NCBI GenBank assembly: GCA_037013685.1
Contig: CM072896.1
Span: 13,961,444 to 14,025,443, forward strand
Reading direction: 5' to 3'
DNA: 64,000 nucleotides
Origin: Acridotheres tristis
Taxonomy: Eukaryota > Chordata > Aves > Passeriformes > Sturnidae
Below the pieces are notes generated by a model. It was not told the DNA's origin, did no database searches, and saw only the letters and a program-made list of their open reading frames with translations. Made by a program: the position numbers and the translations under genes. Shown here one piece after another: positions 11,116 through 23,800 of this stretch. Numbering within the stretch: position 1 is the stretch's first letter; each line of letters starts with the position of its first letter.

Positions 11116-12303
11116 GAAGGGTGGCTGCTTTTTTAATTTATTTTCCTTTAGGGAGAGACAGCTGTTAGTTGGTGATTTGTTTTCTTAATGCTAAGGATTT
11201 GCATAATAAATATGAGGTCTGTCCCGTGTTTTTTAGCCAGTCAGCAATGGGGAGTTTTTTAACAGATGAAAAGCGTTTTATGATTAGAATGGGTTTAAAA
11301 AAAAAAATCTCGTTTTTCTTTTTTTTCTGAAACGACATCAGGGCTATAGAGCTCTGCCCTCGTTACATTGCATATTTAATACATCAGAACATCCTGATAG
11401 ATTGGAAGAAATGCGATGAGTATTGTGCTATTGAACTGTCCACCCTAGAAAGAGGAGCTAATTGAATCTTGCCTGGTTAGCTTGTGTGTTTGCATACTGA
11501 GATCTCATCCACATATATCCCTTCAGGTTGAGCGTATGCATTTTATTTCCATACACAGCTGTGTGGTCCTGCACACTTATTTGCCTATCCACCTTTACAA
11601 TTGCATTGGAAATCACACATTCAACTGGTATGTGAACTCAAAACCTGTACGTGTTAATTGCCGATGAAATACTGATGGTAAGTCAGTCCATGCAGGGGAA
11701 AGGCGAGTTGCCATTCCCACCCAACGTAGCAGCCAGCTTTCCTGTATAACACAGATCTGCGAGCAGTTTAATTGATAGCCATCAAGGCAGTGGGGCAATA
11801 TGGGCTATATTAATTCAAGGAAAATTATGGTAGACTTGTATAACACAATACTACATACCTTCCAGGGAGACGAGCAAGCTATATTTAAACCCCAGGTTTA
11901 TTTTTGTAACTATCTTGTCAATCAGGGCTATAGTTCTCCTGTGTGGGAATATCTGATTATATGCTGATTAAGGAAGGAAGCTATTTCAATCATAAGGAGG
12001 TTGTATGTCCTATAAAGTACAGTTTCTTGTGGGCAGTGATCAATAAACATATCACGGCTGGGGGACAGGTAAGTACCTTTTAAGAAAGCGTATGTGCGAA
12101 GACGTTGCTTAAATTAAAAAGCTCACAGCAGTCATGTTAGCCTTGAAAATATTTTTTTACTATCCATGCTGTTTGCACAGTTAACCTGAGATGGGCCACC
12201 TTTGTCTTTTGAATGTCCCGTTGGTACTTGCCTTGATGTGAAACAGAAGGACTGTGACTTCAGTGTAACACACAGCGTGCCTTGTCATGGGCTACACGGG
12301 CAG
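11116..12303. other. intron 5' part; AT-rich block that may be conserved non-coding DNA
   Basis: CpG density stops abruptly and the sequence becomes AT-rich with many homeodomain-type cores (TAATTG, TTAATT), CAATAAAC-like strings and low CpG. It lacks repeat signatures. A possible splice pair, acceptor TATCCCTTCAG at 11526 and donor GATG/GTAAGT at 11677/11678, bounds a 151-bp segment. In phase with the 10924 start it gives an immediate stop, so it would be non-coding or a poison exon. The enhancer-like reading is an impression from composition, not an alignment. Confidence 0.35.
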
Positions 12304-12401
12304 GCAAAAAGCTCTCCATGGAACTTCACATGGAGCTCGTGCAGCCAGAGGAGTTGTGCAGGGAGCAGAAAGGAAACATCTGCAATAAAACAAGGGTCCA
12401 G
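12304..12401 (+). CDS. candidate internal exon (98 bp), weak
   Basis: An AG at 12302-12303 and a donor CCAG/GTAGCT at 12401/12402 bound 98 bp. Entered in phase 1 it is open and leaves in phase 0, coding for a charged peptide containing KKLSMELHMELVQPEE and CREQKGN. Phase 1 is what the exon ending at 10936 supplies. The acceptor has a poor pyrimidine tract, which is the main argument against it. I recognise no protein family. It could be chance, or part of a short alternative transcript together with the next two exons. Confidence 0.25.
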
Positions 12402-15290
12402 GTAGCTGGTGGCAAAAGCATCTCCAGAAGGAGGGTTGCCCTACTCCTGTCCTGTGCAAACAGTGACTGCTGTGCTGCAGTTGCTGCCTGAATTGGCCGT
12501 GAGTGTCGGATGAGGCAGTTATTGGGGATACTGGTACTTGTATTTCTTAGTTGCAGGACGGGCTCCACAGCATGTTTCCAAGTGCTTGGCTTTGGTGGAA
12601 GGGATATTAGGAATGAGGCAAGCCCAAGAGATCCTACTTGTTTTTATGCAAAAAAATTCTGAGCAGTTTGCTGTTGCTAGAGATTTTCCTTCATGGGGTA
12701 GAGGAAGGAAACAGCTACTGTCTGGGTTTCCTCTGTCTATGTAAAAAGAAGGGTTGTTGAGAGCAAACACAGCAGAAATCAAGGTACCAAAATGGGACAG
12801 GTCCAAAGCAGGGATGACCTTAAAGTAAATACACAAAGAACTTTGGCATCTCAATGAAGAAATGAGAAGGTAAAGGAAGTCTTCTCACGGCAGGGATCCA
12901 GTTGTGTTGGCACTGAAGTAATTTTTGTAACTTGGATAGTGTTGGAGTGGCATGAGAAGGCCTGTGGTGCACAGGTCTCACGGAGCAGTTTTGTGTAGGT
13001 GTACAGTGAGGCACAGTGCATGACCTGTCCCCAGAGGAAAGGTATGAGCCAGACTAAATTCTTCACATCTTCAGCTTTTGAGACTATTCCTGGATGGATT
13101 TGCAACTGCATTGCCTGACTAGGCACTGGTTTGCATTTTGTTTTCATTACTAACCAGGCCTCTGCATTGCGAGTCCTCTGTTGGGAGATTGTTGCTTGCA
13201 GATGATGTTTCTCCAAAGTCATCTCTTGCTTTTTAAATGCTTCCTCCTGCAGCCTTTCTCCCACCCCTCCACTCTTCCTCAGTGCAAATCTCAGAACATC
13301 TCCAACTCAGTGTTTTGCAGATACTGGGGAAGAGTGTGTGCTATATTAAGTAACATAAAGTCTGTTTAAGAAAACCTGCCGTCTGGTCCCTGAATTCAGC
13401 TATCCCTGATGAATGCTGTGGACATTTCTGCATAGGATTTGCCATCAGTAGAACTTGGTTGTCTGAATATGACTGGAGGTGGTGCTTTGCAAAGCCTGCA
13501 GTCTGCTGTACAAAATGGGCTAAAGAACCATCTCTGGCTCAGCTCAGAGCAGCCATAACTGATTTCACTGGTTGGACTTATTCACGCAAATGAGGGGAGA
13601 AAGACATACCCTCGTTTTTGTGCAGTGGGATGTGGGACTAAGGACTTTGCTGTTAGGACTGTAGCAGTAAGAGTACAAGCCAAGAGGGTTCTGTTGAGGG
13701 TTGAGAAGGTGGTGCATCCTGTGACATCTTCCAGCAGACAAAGCTGGCTAGAGCCAAACATCTCTATCTCCTCACCATGCCTAAAAGATAAATAACACTC
13801 TGTGGAGCTGCAATGTTACCAACACATCTTGGTGATCTAAAAGTAGCATTTGGCCTCATCTAACTTACAGCTTCTCTGACTGACTTTGTTCTGCACATTT
13901 GCTGTCTCCAAAGCTTTTGCAGAAGTACAGAGCTTAAAAGTTGTAGCTGTTCCCAAAGCTCATTAGGCAGTGGGGGGATGGAGAGCACTGTGGGTGAGAG
14001 CTCTGTGTTGCATCTGCTACCTGATCACTGTTCTCTGAATCTCACCACTACAGCAGTTCCTGTAGGCTGCAGCAGTAAGCGATACCACACCAGGCATCCC
14101 GGGAGCTGGGCTTTGCCAAAGCTAACAATAGTTAATGTGGAGGTTAAAGAATACTTGGTCATTTGCCAGATTCTTCAGTCTCACTTAGAAAGATGCTTAG
14201 CAGAGGAAGGAGCATCATGCAGTGATGTTCAGACTCAGGGACTGGAAAAGAAATCAGCTGAACAAGAGTCAAGCTGCACAGTGTGGAATGGATCCCTGAG
14301 CTTCTGGATGGAGTAGAGAGGAACCGCAGGCTAGCCTTGCTTCAGGGAGAGCTCCCTTCCTCTGAAGGTGTGATATCCTTTTCTGTACTCCTGAAAACAT
14401 AGAAATCACTTTCACCCTCACTGCTAGAAAACGCAGATTACTACTTATATCTTGCCTGAGGTGGGGATTGGGGTCTTGATGTGTCGATGTTGTATGGGGG
14501 GCAGGGGCAGGCTGCTTGCCTGAACCTTCCTCAGGACCCGGCCAGTTTTTGGTGCTCTCTGCTATCCCTGGAGGTCAGTGCTGGGCACTGGTGGCTCTGG
14601 GGCGGTTTCACTGCCTGGGTGCAGGGCAGGCTGCTTTCAGCATAGGATGCATGCTGTTAGCTAGGAAATACAGCAGGACTTGTTCTTGTCAGCTGGTCCA
14701 TGGGGACAGCAAAGCTAAGGCGTGTTAGCGGAGATGTGGAGATGCTCTTGTCAGTCCCCTGAGCTATTGTCCTGCCCTGTTGGAGAGACATTCTCCATGC
14801 AGCAGGTCTTCCCACAAGATGCTCATCCTCGTGCTTAGAAGACTGTGTGGGAGAAGCCAGGGAACCTGGCCTTACAGCTCTTGTGCTCAGGATCCCAAAG
14901 CAGGGGGGCTTTGAGGAGATGCCTACAGAGGACATCTCTGCAGTGTGACTGTCCTAGGCAGATGCTGCCACAGTAGTGCCACCTGAATCATGTTCTCTTC
15001 CCAGTTGCAAAGCTGGGAGCAAAATTTTTGCTTTGTAGAAAAGCCACAGTACTGCTGTTCATAGACATGGGATGTTCAGGCCTTTAGGTGGAAGGCCTTA
15101 AGCAGTAAGATCCCATTTACTCAGGGCGCAGAGTTCTCTTTCCTAGGACTGGCAAACAGATCTGAGCTCTTTGTATTGTGCTGTCTTGTGGATGTGAGAA
15201 TGGGCAGAGTGGTTTGATCCATGTTGTCCCACCAGAGGTGCTCTGAAGCCTCCTTGGCCAGCCCAGCATTGTGGGGCTTCCTCTGTGCAG
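12402..15290. other. putative intron, nothing recognised
   Basis: No repeat family, RNA gene or well-bounded exon is seen. A 112-codon frame at 13978-14316 and a 137-codon minus frame at 12851-13264 are the longest, but neither has splice borders or a domain I recognise, and I treat both as chance. Confidence 0.5.
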
Positions 15291-15402
15291 CTGCCTGCAT
15301 GCTATGCCCATGAAGGACAGGATCGTCACCTTGAAGAACTTGTGATCAAAACCCGACAAGAGCTGGTGAATCTTAAGATTGAAGACAGACTTTGTGGACA
15401 AG
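15291..15402 (+). CDS. candidate internal exon A (112 bp)
   Basis: The acceptor GCTTCCTCTGTGCAG ends at 15290 and the donor ACAAG/GTGAGA lies at 15402/15403; both are near consensus. Read from phase 0 the segment is open for 37 codons and leaves in phase 1. The peptide is hydrophilic and amphipathic, including HLEELVIKTRQELVNLKIED, which has the spacing of a helix or short coiled coil. The frame is open back to a TGA at 15195-15197 but contains no ATG, so a start must come from an upstream exon. Only 78 bp separate it from candidate exon B, with phase preserved. No family is recognised. It is the most exon-like segment in the window outside the CpG island, but without alignment it remains a candidate. 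Confidence 0.4.
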
Positions 15403-15480
15403 GTGAGAGAGGGTGGCAAGTGAGAACATGCAGTTCTGGAAGTTACTGTGCACTGTTCCCACCTTTGTGGTTTTCTTCAG

Positions 15481-15599
15481 CAATCAAAGGAAAGATCTTA
15501 ACGATCCAAGACAAAGTTCATGTCCTGAAGCTGTCTGAGATGCTCACATCAAACTGTACCCCATATACACCTTCCTGACACTGCCTGCATTTGTTAGAG
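15481..15599 (+). CDS. candidate exon B (119 bp) with in-frame stop
   Basis: It is preceded by a strong acceptor (TTTGTGGTTTTCTTCAG, ending 15480) and closed by an excellent donor, TTAGAG/GTGAGT at 15599/15600. Continuing from exon A in phase 1 it codes for AIKGKILTIQDKVHVLKLSE and then a short tail to TGA at 15576-15578, 21 nt before the donor. The 78-bp intron between A and B is itself a multiple of three and stop-free in the same frame, so retention would lengthen the product without shifting frame. The stop so close to a donor means that, if real, the last intron would lie in the 3' UTR. It may instead belong to a non-coding RNA. Confidence 0.38.
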
Positions 15600-17742
15600 G
15601 TGAGTCTGCAGCACATACTGTCACACGTGTGTTGGAGTAGTGCAGATTGTTTTGGGCAAGTCTGGGTCACGCAAACCATCTTAGGTGCTTGTTTGTAATG
15701 CAAACAAAATAGTGGCACAGTTACTTTTGTTACAAAACTTTTCTTTTTCGGGGAGTACTCTGTCAAGATAGTCCCAGGCTTGTTTGAACAGTGCATTTTC
15801 CACAGAGGAAGCAGCTCCATGTTCTCAGCCTTTCACAGTGATGTGCTGTGTGAGATCCAAGGCATGTCACTGAGGCCAGCAGTTCTCAAACTGGCTGCCT
15901 GAAGTTTGACACAGGGAAGCAAATTTGGGGAGGTAAATGAATGGCCTGATCTTTTTTTTGCTATCTCCCCCATGCCCCAGGCTGTGCATTTCAATGTAGA
16001 TACCAGCTTTCTGTATGGCAGGGGAACACTTTGATTGCCTGACCTTAACACCTTTTCCCTGAGGCTGGAGTGGGGTGCTGTGAAAGATTACTTTGGTGCT
16101 ATGTTGCAGACTCAGTCTCCACTAAAAGAGGAGAGGAGTGTCAGGCACTAAGTTAGCACTGCAGTCTTGCTTTTCTTTAATGCATTTCAGAAAGGGAGAG
16201 AAATGTCTGTTCCCAATGCTTTAGAAATCACATTAAACTCAGTGCAAATATGACTGTCCTGGAAGGCCTCAAAGATAAGAGCTTGGGTTGCTGTGTGGTT
16301 CTTGCAAAATGAGCTAACCTTGGCTATTTGTTGCCACCTAGAAGAGCAGGTAGCAGTCCAATACTTTTATTAACCAATATTTGGTAGCTGCTGAAATACT
16401 ATGGGTGGGCATCTGCAACTTCTGAATGAAAGGGTGATCCAAGCCTGTCTGATGCTGAGGGAAGTAGATATGGTACCCCAGGAAGCATCTGTGCTCTAAC
16501 AGGCCTCTAACGTGCTCAAGCAGGTAATTAAGGGGGAAAAGTAAGTGGCTGTGCTCATAGTTCTCCATACCAACAAAGCCACCATGTTACTAAACAAAGG
16601 TGGGAAGAGGACCCTAATAATAGTCTTAAATCTTATAAAAATTCATGCAGGACTTGGTCATCAGGCTCTGACGAAAATACCCAAATCCTTCAACCCATTT
16701 TCACAAGTTACATGGGAGCTGTGGATGTTGCATTTAGAGTGAATGAAATACGAGAGTAATTGCACATGACTTTTTTTGTTAATGCATTCAGTTGTTCTGC
16801 TGTACCGTTTATACAGAGTGAGTCGCTGGAGGCATAATCTGTGGATACTTTGAGTAATGACCTGCATTACAGCTGCTTTATCCCTAGGTCACATGGGGTC
16901 CAGAAATTTTTAAAAAAGTGATTTCTTTTTGCAAGCTTTTTTTAAGTGTTAGCTTACCACAAGATTTTTCTTATTTGCTCTTATCTTTCCCTCTCTATCT
17001 ACTCAGCTATTCAAATCTTGTCTGAATTGCACTCATTTCTAATGTGCCATAAAACTTGATATGCAAGAGCTAGTTATTTAGGGAGAATTGCAGAAACTAT
17101 TTTAGTCTGTGTGTTTTGACCTATAAATGAGGTAACATTATTAATTTTTACATGCAAATCATGGTGTTTATTAGCATGGTAAAAGGCAATTTGACAATGA
17201 AGAATATTCCTGATGGGTATAGTAATTAATGCTTTCACTCAAAGTATAAAGACTTTAATAATGCTGTTATGCTTAAAATGATTGAAGAAAAAGTTGACTA
17301 TTTTCCTGTCAGTGATACAAGGATATTTCCTTTTAATATAACTCCTATATCCCTGTTTTTTCAAAGTGTTCTTTATAGTCAATAAGACTACAAATCATCA
17401 GGCTAATTAATTGAGTTTTTTCTCCCAGGTTTCAGGTTTGGATGAGCCTTATGATTTGATACTTAGGTGGGGGTGCACATTGAAAGCCATGGCTTTTTTC
17501 TTCAGGTTGAGTTAAACCATTTGTGGTGTGGTCATGTTCCAGTAGGGATCTTGTGGCTGGAGATGATGGCTGCTCCGTAGAGCGCCCGAGCAATCCTGCG
17601 GCGTGGCCGAGGGAGGCTGTGTGTGCATCAGGATGTGCACTTGGAGAAGTAAGGCGTTTCTGCTTGCTATTTTTAATAGCATGTGCAAAGCAAGAAATCA
17701 GGGAAGCATGGAACAGCATTTCTAATTTGGAAAACTGGTTGA
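15600..17742. other. putative intron; AT-rich block near 16880-17430
   Basis: No exon or repeat family is recognised. The part from about 16880 to 17430 is strikingly AT-rich and non-repetitive, with many TTAAT, TAATTA and ATTTAAA-like strings and almost no CpG, similar in texture to developmental enhancers in bird introns. That is an impression of composition only. The segment from 15600 to 16880 holds nothing notable. Confidence 0.35.
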
Positions 17743-17759
17743 TTTTTTTTTTTTTTTTT
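17743..17759. repeat. poly-T run (T17)
   Basis: An uninterrupted T17 is followed by CCCC. About 30 bp downstream lies a very good acceptor (TTCCTTCTGTGTTTCAG, ending 17794) and then, 50 bp later, a donor (ATAG/GTAAGG at 17844/17845). The enclosed 50-bp segment is open only in phase 2, so it does not join the 10924 start directly. The run could be the tail of an old antisense retroposon, though no body was recognised. Confidence 0.6.
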
Positions 17760-17844
17760 CCCCTTGAGCTGTGCGTCTTCCTTCTGTGTTTCAGAACTGG
17801 AGGCTGGCTTAAGGCTGGCTTTATCTGCCATAAGCCTTCAATAG

Positions 17845-20800
17845 GTAAGGTTAATTTGGTGAATGTAGCTACTTGGATTTTCTTCATAAATCCTCCAGAA
17901 GTGCTGAATGTCATTATTGGTATAATGAGGGAAAGTTGCCTTCCTTCTCAGTCACTGAGAATGTATTATTAATGCAAAAACACTTTCCTAGCATTTAATG
18001 CTATTTCCAAAAGAGGCTGACAAGCAGGAAGGCTTCTTCAGGATGACTGAGGCCCATCTGGTCACTGAGAGTTGTATGCAATGCTTATCCCAATACAAAA
18101 TCATTGTTTATTTTTCTCTCCAAGTCCAGGCAGAGAAGTTTATTGGTAGGATGGATGTGCTTAACTGTTGTGATAGTCACTAAGCAAGCAAATGTGGAAC
18201 TGGAGACCCTGAGAGACCTTCCAGTTGATGTTGGTCTCTGACATGACCCTACTGAGGAGTTTGAACTCTCTGGTTCCAGATCCTGGACTTCACCTCTTCC
18301 TCCCTCCCAATGGCACACTGGTCTCTACTTTCTTCTCATTTCTGTGTTTATTCTTACTTGGGGCATTCAGAGAGCAGGACCCAGATGTGGTGGTGGTTGT
18401 TTGGCTGTGCTTTGTTTGAGGTGGAGTGGAATTGCAGGTGTCTGTTCTGTGCAGTTTGGAAAATCAAACCTATATAAAATTGAGCAGAATGGAATAAATG
18501 GAATAAAGTTCTTTGAAGGACAGCCCTCAGAGCTTCATCCTTTATTGATATGTAGTCCTGAGTGTATATTTTGGGGGAGCACTTCAGTGAGTATGAAACT
18601 TGTTAAGAATATTTTTCAGCAGTTGCTTTAGAAAGATAAGAGACAAATACCAAAATATTCTAGGTATTCAGAATTACTGTTTCATCATAGATATTATTTT
18701 GAGATTCAGTTGAGTTTTCTGAATTTTTTCAAGGAGAAGACATACTGTGCTTGCTATGATGCAGAAATATCCGTTTCTCTGCCCCTTTAGGATAGCCCTG
18801 AATTTAGTCTTACACATGCTAGTGGCTCTACCATACTGTAAGTGACAGAGGAACAGCCGTAATGCCAACAAAATGAGGAAAAATGTAGAATCCAGCACCT
18901 TCTAGTAAATGGAGGGGAAAAAAAGTTAATTATACATGAAGGGAGACTTGGATTTCCTAATTTGATACTAACAAGCCATTGCAGCATAACTGAGTTGACA
19001 GTAGAATAAGCTTCCTCAGCGAGACCTGCTTTTTATAATATTTCCAGCTTATTTGATCTCTTTGAAGGCTGAATCTGAGCTTTTGAGATATTTTCTGGCC
19101 TTGAATTCATATTCCCTTTTAGTATTGACCAGTGCTTATGGTATTCTGAGACTGCCTGTTAGCTGGTGCCATACATTATCAAATAATTGCATTGACAAAG
19201 TCATCTGTTAATTTTTAAACTTTTTATTCCTATCAGTGTGCCCCAGTGGAGAAATATCATACTGCAAATTATAACCATTTTGTTGCAATATGAGAAGTGC
19301 TGGGGGAATCAGCAGACGAGTTTAAAAATTACTGTCTTGAGTCTCTGCTTCCAGTCAAGATTTTAAATTAAGTATGTGGGGCTGTTCTTGATTTACACTG
19401 GCGTAGGTAAATGCCCCATTTGGCCAGTAGGCAAAGACAAGGTCTCTAATGCCTTACTGAACTGAAAACAAAGGAAGTAATACTGATTATATGGTGTAAG
19501 ACCTATTTAACTGCCTTTAGACCTTGATTATTAACTATTGAAGAAGTAGTAAAGGTTTAAAGAAGTCATAATGGTTCAAGGGGATGCCAAAATAACAAAC
19601 TTTTGTGGCTTATTTACCTTTTACTTTCTTCCTGCCACTTTGAATTTCCTGCCAATTTACTTTATTGGTACAAATTATATAACCTTGAGGCATTTGTGTT
19701 AGCAGCTGCTATTGAAGTTGCTATAAGGTATCTTGAAAAGTCAGATTATCCATGCCATCTTAAAAATGACTGTGAATTATACTTACAACAAGTGGCTCTG
19801 TGCTGAGACATGTCTCTGCCATTGCTACTAAACATAGTGCCAGATATCTGGAGTTACCTGTCAGTTTTATTTGCAGGATTCATCTCTCAGTAACATGCAT
19901 TCCAGGCTCTCAGACCTAAAAGCTGTGTTTAGTGCATTTCCCTCTCAAAAAATATCAACATCCAGGAACAGCAAGACTTTGTGGGATTTTTTGTTTGTTC
20001 ATTTAAAAAAGGGCAAATAAAGTACTGGGGATGAATTTCCCACCTCCTTTGATTAGAAGATTCCCAGAAATAGTGAGGACAAGCCTGACATACTAAAGCA
20101 TATAGCCGTGGGCAGTATACAGAGACAAAGAATAGTGTGTTTAAAATCCTAATTATTTATAGTAAGAAAATACTGGTTTTGGTTGAATTGTCCCTTCTGT
20201 GGCACCACCCTAAGGATGATGACAGCAGATCTGAGTGCAGAATTTAGCCTCATGCTCTGCTGTCTATGAAATTGAGAACAGGGCATTGAGGCTGATGCTG
20301 AGCTTTGCATGCAAGGGGATCTTCTGGTGCAAGCAGTGCTCTGTGCTATGCAAGTCAGCCAAACAGTGGGAATTTTTGGATGGATGGCCTGTTAGAGACA
20401 TACTGCTGTATGTATGAAAACACAGGCAGCTCCTTTTTTATTTAAAGGTTTTCAGGAGCAGTGAATCCAGAAGAGTCTTGCTGAATCTCAGCACTGTTGT
20501 AGCTGGCATCACCACCACTGAAATGCATTTATGCTCATGTGAAGCATGAGTTTTATGCTCAGTAATCTCAAGGGTAGGGCTGGTGCACAGATGCTTTGCT
20601 GCTCTTGTATTCCTGAAGTCAGCTTTATTACCCAGAAGTTGCATGGTGATTTGGTAATCCAAACCAAACAGAGCACGTCCTGACTGCGGCTCCAGCTGAT
20701 CTTGAAAGCAGCTGTGGTGGGCAATTGGCTTGGAGAAAATTAGGACCATATAGGTGGATATCTCCCACTTCAGTCCCTGCCTGGTACCTTCACATCAGTT

Positions 20801-23800
20801 CTGTAAGCTGGGCTTTGGCTTGGAGCCTGCCCATGGCACCCAGCAGCTCTGCTTGAGTCTCCATCGTGTCTCCTCACGTGTGAGGACTTTGTCTTGTGAG
20901 ATTTCCCTGCCTATGGACAGTCCCTTCCTCAGTGTCTGGGATGTCAGCCTTAGCAGGACTCCGTGTTCTAGCAGAGCTTAAGGCAGGACATTTTGGGCTG
21001 TTGTCTGTCTGTCAGAAACAATGAAGTTAAGCATCTACTTCTTCTCCCTTCTGCTTGCAATGGAGCTACCTAAAATCAGATAATTTTGCAGAAAATCCAA
21101 TTTTCTGAAATTTCTGTTCTGAACTGGATTGGACCCAGTATTTCCCTTACCATCCAGAGCAGTCATAGGCTTCCTGGACTCTGCACTTTATGATGGATGC
21201 TGCTGTAGATTCACAAGAGTTTGTCAACACCTGTGGTAGTATAAACAGCACAGCTGACAGTAAACTCATGTTTGTAAGCGAAACAATTTTACTGTGTGCT
21301 GTTTTTGGAAGGAGCTATCACAATAGCCAACTCCTACAGATTTCTGAGGGATTGGGGATTTCATGGGATGCTTTTAAGGCCTTTCCAGGTGAAGGTGCAT
21401 ATGGACCATAAAGCTTTATCACTGTTTTTAGCTTTTGTACTTTTCCCTAATCAACTTTACACGTCTTCTATCTGTTGAAGTATTGAGCTTAAGTTGTTGG
21501 GAAAAATGGTTGTTTCCAGGTTTCCATTTCAACTTCCTTTGTAAAAGAGACACAGTGCTGTTTGCCAGAAAGGAGATAGATTGTCAGAAAAGCCTGTGTA
21601 TTCTTCTCTTTGAAAATACTGGATTTCAGTTCTAAGTAACATGTTAGTTTGAAGTTGTTTTGAAATTATTTCCTTTGGGAAAAGTATTATTATTTTCTGT
21701 TATGTAATGGTTATTAATACTGTTAATAAACAGCAATGAGTTATTGAAAGCTTTAAAACTTCTTCCCTAGCATTTCTCAGGACAGTTCAACAGAACTGAT
21801 CACTCAATTGCCAGTGTTACAATTGACTTTATCACGCATTGCTGTGCAAAAGATACCAGCTGCAAATGTTCTGTCCATTCTTTGCCAATGGTTATTGGCT
21901 CAAATGTCATGCAAGGCCATGTGAAACTGTTTAGTTCCATGAAGATGTGACCTCTTCTGGACAGGTTATTTTGTAGCTTTACCAAAAAAAGCACCATTCA
22001 AACGACACTGTGCTGTCTTGGTTTATGAACTATACGGCTTTCACCCCATGTCCCAGAATATCCCCAGCTGGCACTGATGGCTATGAACTCCATATATTTA
22101 TAGTGGTGCTGCTTGGTCCCAGAAATAGTGACCAAGGTGGCTATCAGCCAATGACTGCCCTGAGTGTAATGAATTGAAAAGCTCATGTACCTCCTTAGCT
22201 TGTCTCTAATTATGCCCCCAGATAATGATGGAGCAATCCAGAAATATCACAGCATGGGCAGTGAACTCAGTGAACTTCCTTGATATAAGACAAACCTGGA
22301 TGGGTCTGATACTGGATCCTTCTTTTTTGCTGAAAGACATATTGGCCTGTCAGTTCTGTTCCTGGAGGGGCTAATTACAGCTACATGAGGCAATAAATCA
22401 GCTCCTGCTCTTCTGGAGAAGAAACCCCTTGGCTCTCAGCTCAACCTACGCTGGCAAAAAAGTGTGGGGATGGAGAGCCAGAGCTTTACACAGCTGTGCC
22501 GAGTTCAATACACCAGTTTTTCAATCACCTGGGTTTACCCCCTTATGTCTGTATTCCATAAAGAAAGAATGACTGCAGAACTCTGGTTAGTGGAGTTACT
22601 GTGCATGGCGACTTTGGCTCTGGACCCAAGTGTGAGGCTGTCTGAAAAGTACGTGCTGATGTGTGCTCTGGGGTTGAGGCCTTCATTGCTTTATATTGGA
22701 GTAGTATTAGGAACCCAATGTGGCTTTAGTGTCAGATCAGTGCTGATCTGAGACCTTGCCTGGGTAGCATTTCCAATTTGGATCCAGTTCTTGATGTTGT
22801 GTTGTTGGCCAGAGAGCTCAGAGAGCTTTGGAAAAATCATCTTTATGGTGATAAGGAAGGGGACAGTACAGAGCAGCAGGACTGCTGGGTTAAATCCTAC
22901 CTCTGAATTTTAAGTGCTGAAATTGCTTTTAAATCTTCTGTGCTTCTCAGTGGAATTAAGATTGGTGGGTAATGCAGCCCTGAAACCAGGGCACTGCTGT
23001 TTTGTTTTCTCCTGCTAATCCAAAACGTGTTGAGCCATTATACTACTAAAGCACATGTGCATCCCCAGCCTAGTGGGGTGATGTTAGCTTCCCTCTGTAC
23101 CTTTTTCTGGAGTTCATAGCTCACAACTGTTCTCTGAAATATCTCTGAATTTAAACTGGAGAGATGCATCCCCTGCCAGCTGCCATCGTGACTAGCAAAG
23201 TTGAAATAGACTAGTTATTTTTTGGATGACTGACGAATCCCAATAGCTTTTCCACTTCAGCAACAAGCAGAACAGCAGTGTTCAGTAATTGTGGGTAAGA
23301 TCATAGTGCTGCTGCAGCCCAAATGGTGGTTGAAGATTGTAGAAGGATCAAAGTGCATCTCACCTGTTTGGCAGGATAGACAAGGACACAAGGAAACCTC
23401 TGTTCTGTTTTTTTTTTCCTTCCAGGTGTTCACTATTGTAACATCTTGTGTTCTGTGGGGTTGTTTCTTAGCTGCATGTTTAGGCAGTCACCTGATGTGA
23501 GTCTCATGGGGCTGATAATGTCCCTACTGTGCTTCTTGTCCCTGGAAAAGATGGTGATGCAGAGGCACTAGGAAAACATGGGGTCTGAGAAGTGTTCCTA
23601 TAAGTTTGCTGTGTTCTCTAGGCTGATCTAAGCTCTCACAGAAGGACACCCTTACAGAAACACAGATGAAGGGACAGAAGTAGCAGTCTCCATAATTGTC
23701 CCATTTCTGTTACAATTGCTAATCACCTGGCATTTCATAATATAATTTTGTCCTCCTGTGCTGCCAGCTCCAATACCTGCTGTACAATCTTGCAGTCATT

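Noticed and set aside
13978..14316. 112-codon + strand frame
   Set aside because: No splice sites, promoter or recognisable motif, and its amino-acid composition looks random.
17432..17972. Overlapping 160- and 149-codon frames on opposite strands
   Set aside because: Low-complexity poly-T/poly-A sequence supplies poly-Phe and poly-Lys, and there is no domain or coherent exon structure.
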